A stretch of 23,713 nt of DNA from Terana coerulea (Eukaryota; Basidiomycota; Agaricomycetes; Polyporales; Phanerochaetaceae). Numbering within the stretch: position 1 is the first letter of the stretch; the number at the start of each line of letters is the position of its first letter. The translations under genes and the position numbers were made by a program. Shown here in pieces: positions 19,260-23,713 of the stretch. The notes under the pieces are model-generated. The model was given only the letters and a program-made list of their open reading frames with translations, was not told the DNA's origin and searched no databases. The stretch covers positions 22,501 through 46,213 of the forward strand of contig JAKOGH010000470.1 of the NCBI GenBank assembly GCA_024811115.1, written 5' to 3'.

Positions 19260-20500
19260 GAATTAACTTGATCACCTTGACAATCTTCCCCTCCGCTATT
19301 AGGCTGTCAACCTTATCTTAGGATACTTCAACAGTGGGCGAGAGCTTGCACATCAGGAGCCAGTCATCTCGCGAAAGTCAGGTGCTCTTGTTAAATGCTA
19401 AACCTCAAGATATGGAAGATCTCAAGCAATGCAGAAGAGAGATTAGATTGCCGCAGCATGTCTGTTTCTTCTTGCCGAAAGAGAAGACCCACTGCAGAGC
19501 ACAAAGAATGTCAATTGAAAGAATGCCCATTGCAAAGTAAAACATGAGCTTCAATTTGTGTTGTCGTGCCTAAACCAGCACATTAGTAAATAATCCTAAT
19601 GCATACCACTACCAGTTGCAATTTATCTCCTTATATATAATAAGATCCATAAGTGCGAAACTAAGTCGTCATTGCAGAGAAGGCCCTCAGCTTCCCATTC
19701 AGATATCTTGTTCCAGACTGATTTGTCCTCACGGCAGAGACAATCTTTCCATACTCTGACGCTCCTCATTAAATGCTTGCCCATTCTGACTCAACTTATC
19801 GGGACTCTTCCAGTGCACTATCATCACTTGACATTGACCAAGTCTTCAAGTGTGTTCAACTAATCCCAACTAGATGCCCGCAAGCTGCTTATGTAAGTTC
19901 AGTACTGACTGATGCCGATTGGTCGGCCAGCTAAACACGCACTACAAGTTGATAATGAGTCCAATAGAGCACTGTTCCCGCAGATGCACACAGTATTCCA
20001 GCATTTGAATTGATACATATTAGCTATCTTGGAGTAAGATACAGCAAGACTGGCACTTGCCACTTTATATATCCACATTTGCGTAGCATTGTAGTTACCT
20101 GCACTTCAGTGGCACTGAAGCCAGGCAAGCTTGATATTGGAATTGAGAACTAGTGCAACAGACAGTGAGTAAAATATTCAGGTGTAAAGGAAATATAATG
20201 TACTTATAGTTAATGCACATACTCAAATTTTCCAGGAGTAATTGAAATACTATTTAAGCTTGAACAGTGTCATCTAAATAGTGTGGGCAATCTTCAACAG
20301 GCAGCACACCATTGCCATGAGTATCAGAATTAGCTTTTATGTCGATAGGACTAAAGATATGTCAGGATCTTCTCAGCAGAGAGAAGTTTTAGACTATGGA
20401 GGACTTAAAGAAAGGTGCAGATACCTTTAAGAGCATGGAATTCAACTTTGGAAAAGAGCTGGTCACTAAGCTTCTGCTCTTGCACAAGGCCTTCAATATT

Positions 20501-20554
20501 CTGCAAGGTATAGGTTAAATCAAGGGTGATGAGGTAAAATAATTAAACACTCAC
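20501..20554 (-). other. Intron in the hAT relic
   Basis: GTGAGTGTTTAATT begins at 20554 and CTATACCTTGCAG ends at 20501 (54 nt). It joins the NRALYLYP block to the QEQKLSDQ block in the order expected for hAT transposases. Donor and acceptor are intact although the coding sequence is broken. Confidence 0.65.
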
Positions 20555-20876
20555 TGGATAGAGATATAGGGCTCGGTTAATTATAGCAAGAGTCAATGAC
20601 CAGTGTACATCTATATTAAGAAAGAGCTAGAGCTTTGGCAGGCTGAGATGAATAAAAAGCCTTCGAATAGCCCACGATGTTATCCGAAAGCATGGCAGGT
20701 GCTGAATAATAACCTCGCACGAGCAACAATATTACACTCCAGAGCCTTTGCATACTCAAGATTGCTCGCTAGCGCAGTGTTTGCCATACCGGGTGCATCT
20801 GAAGAGAACTCCAAATTATCTCCGATGTTAGTGTATAGTAATGGATTGATGTTTGTGAGCTCGCAGGCCAGCTAGA

Positions 20877-20965
20877 CTGCAATATTGATCACATGTAGAA
20901 AGCATCTATACAAATGCATATCAGCTTTAGCAAATAAATTAAATGCTGAATATTAGTGTACTCAC
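20877..20965 (-). other. Intron in the hAT relic
   Basis: GTGAGTACACTAA begins at 20965 and CAATATTGCAG ends at 20877 (89 nt). It falls between the VDSNRI block and the LACELTNI block, where other members read '..HVINLAC', so a few residues at the junction are altered or lost. Confidence 0.65.
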
Positions 20966-21330
20966 TTGATCCGATTGCTATCCACACTATACACAATGCC
21001 AAGTCTTGCCAGCTGTGCAAGATCTTGCATCATTTTATAGCAATTACTGGCATTATCTAGCCGTAATCATGTTAATCTTTCCGAAAGTAGAATTAGCATC
21101 TGTAATGACTGAAAGGGCAGAGATTTTGATGCAACTTGTCAACAATATTAAGCTCTTTGAGAGCATGCAGAAAGTAGGCTGCAAGATTGGCTTCGAATAC
21201 AAACTCTCAATATACCAAAAGGCAACAAGGTGAGAGCACAATTCTAACCGTCTACACAAATAACAAATGTCATAGTGGGCTGTTACTGCAAGAAATGCTT
21301 GCAAGGTCTATGCCAACCAAACATCTAATA

Positions 21331-22566
21331 TGAACGATACACAACTGAGGAATTCTGCAATCAAACTTAGAGTTAATTTTTACCTCAAATATGGCAATGT
21401 GGCTTACCCACAGTGCTTGCAAAGCTTCTTGTGATTCTCTTTGAAGAGTTTCGCAATGAATTCCATGGTATATATTTAATAAGTGATGTTTTTGCCATCG
21501 CGATCTTCCCATCAGTACACAAGAAGCTGCGAAGCTTAATACCCACAACATTGACAGACTAGTGAGATATTGTCAGTGCTGCTGTTGACCACCATTCTGA
21601 TATTAATAAAATATACCTAATCATCGACAACCAGCCAGTACATCAATAGCTCATAGAACCAAGTGCATGAGAATTGTCCATGCTAAGCTCTGCATGCTGC
21701 TGTCTCCAAAGTCTCTTCATTGCTTAAATCATTTGTGTCTTATTCAGCGAATCCTTGGAAGTATATCTGCTTACATTGCTTGTTTCACTCTTTAAGCTAC
21801 TAGTTGATGACAATATCACGCCAATGCTTATAGTGATCCTTATTCAAATAGTTGCAGATAACCGTTTGACCATTGCTGACTTTCCATGTCTTCCATATTC
21901 CTTTGTCCCAATTTGTTCAACGCTAATGAGTTTTTAGTGCAAAAATAAATGGCATGTAAGACATATGAGATGCATGCGGCAGCCAGCAAACTTTGAATCT
22001 AGCTTCTCTCAGAAGCACTCTCTTTCTCCAATATGATTGCTGGTTCCTCTCTGCAGTTAAGCTTGTACATAAAATATTAGACTTCACTGACAAAGAGGCC
22101 GAGCCATTGTTGGGCTTTCAAGGATCAATTTGCACCGCCAACACTGGGCTCCATTGCTAATGCTAGATGTTTGGCAGTGAGATTGCCCCTAGTATGTGGA
22201 GCACTTGAAGGCGCCTTACACCAAAGACCACGGGCGGGACGTATGGGGCATGCAGCGTTGTAAGGCTTGCATTAAACCATTCTTTTGAGAGGTATTTGAT
22301 GGCCCAGAAGCAGAGGCTTTCACAATGGCCTTACTTGCTGCATGGATGTCTCTGCTATGTTTAATGCAATAGCATTCAGGAGTGATGTGAATATTGACAA
22401 TTGAGGTTGTGAATAGTAGTGATGCAAAGGAGAAACCCACTTGCAAATATAACTGAGGATAGAAAGAGTCACTGAATGCAGCAGGATTATAAGTGAAGTT
22501 TGAACATGGGACTTGCAAAGTATATAATCCTGAGCGTTGCTTTCCATTTACAACCCGTCCCATCAC
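21331..22566. other. Probable 5' region of the hAT relic, unresolved
   Basis: On the minus strand a 116-codon frame starts at 22566 and ends at 22216. It is followed in-phase by a segment with Cys and His residues (GAFKCSTY, GQSHCQT, GAQCWRC) that loosely resembles the BED-type zinc finger of fungal hAT proteins. A possible intron lies at about 21413-21360 (GTAAGC to GATTGCAG). Homology is too weak to define exons. Confidence 0.3.
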
Positions 22567-23713
22567 TCCTCTTCCCTCGCTGCCACTACGTCCAACTCTG
22601 TAGCATCTAACACCTCAAAGTGTCTAGTCTGGAATGTCTCTCTGGTTGCTCCAGAATTGCAAGCACCCATTGACTGCACCAAGCTCTTATGCTCTACCCT
22701 CGCTTTTCTCACCATCAATAACTTGACAAGGATCTTGCAAATTAGTGCGCCCAGATACTATATGCCATGTGTACTCCGGTGACTCAGCCTGTCAGAGTCT
22801 AATCTTGTTACTATGTGCTAATGTGCCCATTTTTATCGTACACAACAATGTTCTGTCATTTCCCATGGGTTTACTTCCCGTCCGGGTGTGCCCACAAAAA
22901 GGTATATTTGCATCGACAAAAGTAAGCCATATGTGCAGGCATACAGGTAGGAGCCATTACTGATGATGTGCTACACAAAGAGCTCACCGCTGTTGATATG
23001 CAAAACCGAGACCTTCCACTCTTGCCCTCCTATAGCATACCGCAATAATGGGTGGGCATAGCAGTGCACACATACATACCTCTCTTGTTGAAACCTCGGC
23101 TCTCATATATGATGCCCTCTGGCATGATTGGCCCCTGCAATACTGACACCTGCATCCTGCTCCATCGAAGACAAGCCGAATTATAGCTGTAATGCATGCA
23201 TTCCAGCGGATGATATGCACACAGTGAACAGTGAGGTGTTTGGTTGCTGGTGCTAGAGACTTTACTAATGATTTTGGAAAATCCCGCTACTGGCAGTCTG
23301 GATTATCTTTATGTTTAATCTTCATCTAACATTTTTATAATACTGTATTACTGAAATGTATATATTGCTATCATTAATGTAGATATCTGTTTGTGATTGT
23401 GTTTATTATTGGTTTTCTCCATATATTGGAGGCTTTGTCACAGGGGAATTAGTTGAAGTGGGCAAAACCCACCCTCAAGTTAAGATGCTGCAGGGCATTG
23501 ACATCTAATGGAGGTCCGCCGGCTCGATTTTCTTTTAGCGAACTAAGGATCAGCGAGCCTTTGATTGCAAATGCCACAAAACAAGCAAGTTTATATACAC
23601 GTAACTACTCCAGTGCAGACCAAAAAGGAAAAGATTGTCATTTCCTATTAAAGTTTGCTCCAGACACATAAAAACGCCTGGAGTTTAATATAGTGTTGTT
23701 TCGATTTCACAAA
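22567..23713. other. Terminal stretch, nothing identified
   Basis: Short frames (22537-22782 +, 22745-22963 +, 22984-23220 -, 23453-23671 +) have no recognisable motif. A minus-strand GTATGTATG...GCTATAG interval (about 23082-23033) looks like an intron, so an unrecognised decayed gene may cross here. Confidence 0.3.

Larger units (their letters stand above)
19260..21330 (-). pseudogene. hAT-family transposase, degraded, spliced
   Basis: In order on the minus strand: FILDVWLA followed by a stop and then TLQAFLAVTAHYD (21328-21269), equivalent to the hAT 'DxWTSP..AFLAVTAH' block with the first catalytic Asp; LRLDNASNCYKMMQDL (second Asp codon at 21057-21055); ARLGIVYSVDSNRI; an intron at 20965-20877; LACELTNINPLLYTNI; NIDVHWSLTLAIINRALYLY (the 'D..TRWSST..M..RAL' block, with the TRW changed); an intron at 20554-20501; and QEQKLSDQLFSKVEF then LLSAEKILTY. 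The C-terminal dimerisation block is MGILSIDILCALQWVFSFGK (about 19529-19471), where ERVFS has become QWVFS. The order and motifs fit a basidiomycete hAT protein. Stops and frame changes make it inactive. N-terminal zinc-finger sequence may extend to 22566, where a 116-codon frame (22216-22566) and a Cys/His-containing stretch lie, but that is uncertain. Confidence 0.8.

Overview
The window reads as nuclear DNA of a filamentous basidiomycete, most likely an Agaricomycete. The evidence is short fungal-type introns (about 45-95 nt, GTGAGT/GTAAGT donors, CTNAC-like branch sites, YAG acceptors) and relics of gene families that I know mainly from Agaricomycete repeats: a C48/Ulp1-like cysteine peptidase and a 'LP.G...YPSSLF.HFN' family. 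I see no intact host gene, rRNA, convincing tRNA or CRISPR array. Almost everything recognisable is a mobile-element or repeat-family gene in decay, with in-frame stops, frameshifts and lost catalytic residues. All family calls come from reading translations by eye, without database searches.

Layout. 1-1.75 kb: gene-free repeat DNA with a 23-bp tandem array carrying AGTAAGTA and a GAAC/GTTC-rich stretch. 1.78-3.96 kb (minus): a multi-exon degraded gene of a basidiomycete expansion family, with HxD-like and HFN motifs that suggest a 2-oxoglutarate/Fe(II) oxygenase-type fold. 4.12-4.23 kb: a second GTAAGT-rich cluster. 4.43-5.56 kb (plus): a C48 peptidase pseudogene, divergent from the first gene. 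6.2-6.8 kb: a possible spliced gene with an acidic tail. 7.24-7.89 kb: two LTR-like copies of one family back to back, pointing outward. 8.55-9.16 kb: a 203-codon reading frame with four in-frame stops.

9.48-10.76 kb (minus) and 12.18-13.43 kb (plus) are two diverged copies of one unknown spliced gene. They form a large head-to-head inverted repeat around a spacer that holds a Ser/Gly/Glu-coding hexamer minisatellite at 11.92-12.13 kb. 15.48-15.99 kb is a third copy of the LTR family. 16.75-18.12 kb is a 5'-truncated Ty1/copia pol relic (RT then RNase H), with a polypurine tract and its own 220-bp 3' LTR at 18.16-18.38 kb. 19.26-21.33 kb (minus), possibly reaching 22.57 kb, is a degraded hAT transposase. 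The final 1.1 kb holds nothing I recognise.

Themes. The left half keeps many CpGs, while the right half (from about 11.4 kb) is AT-richer and CpG-poor. Paired repeat copies show CpG to TpG/CpA changes concentrated in the right-hand copy, as expected from cytosine methylation/deamination or a RIP-like process. The most interesting items are the divergent oxygenase-like/C48 pair, the inverted duplication of an unknown gene family, and a conserved CAG|GTGAGT splice-donor sequence at the 3' edge of all four LTR-like copies.
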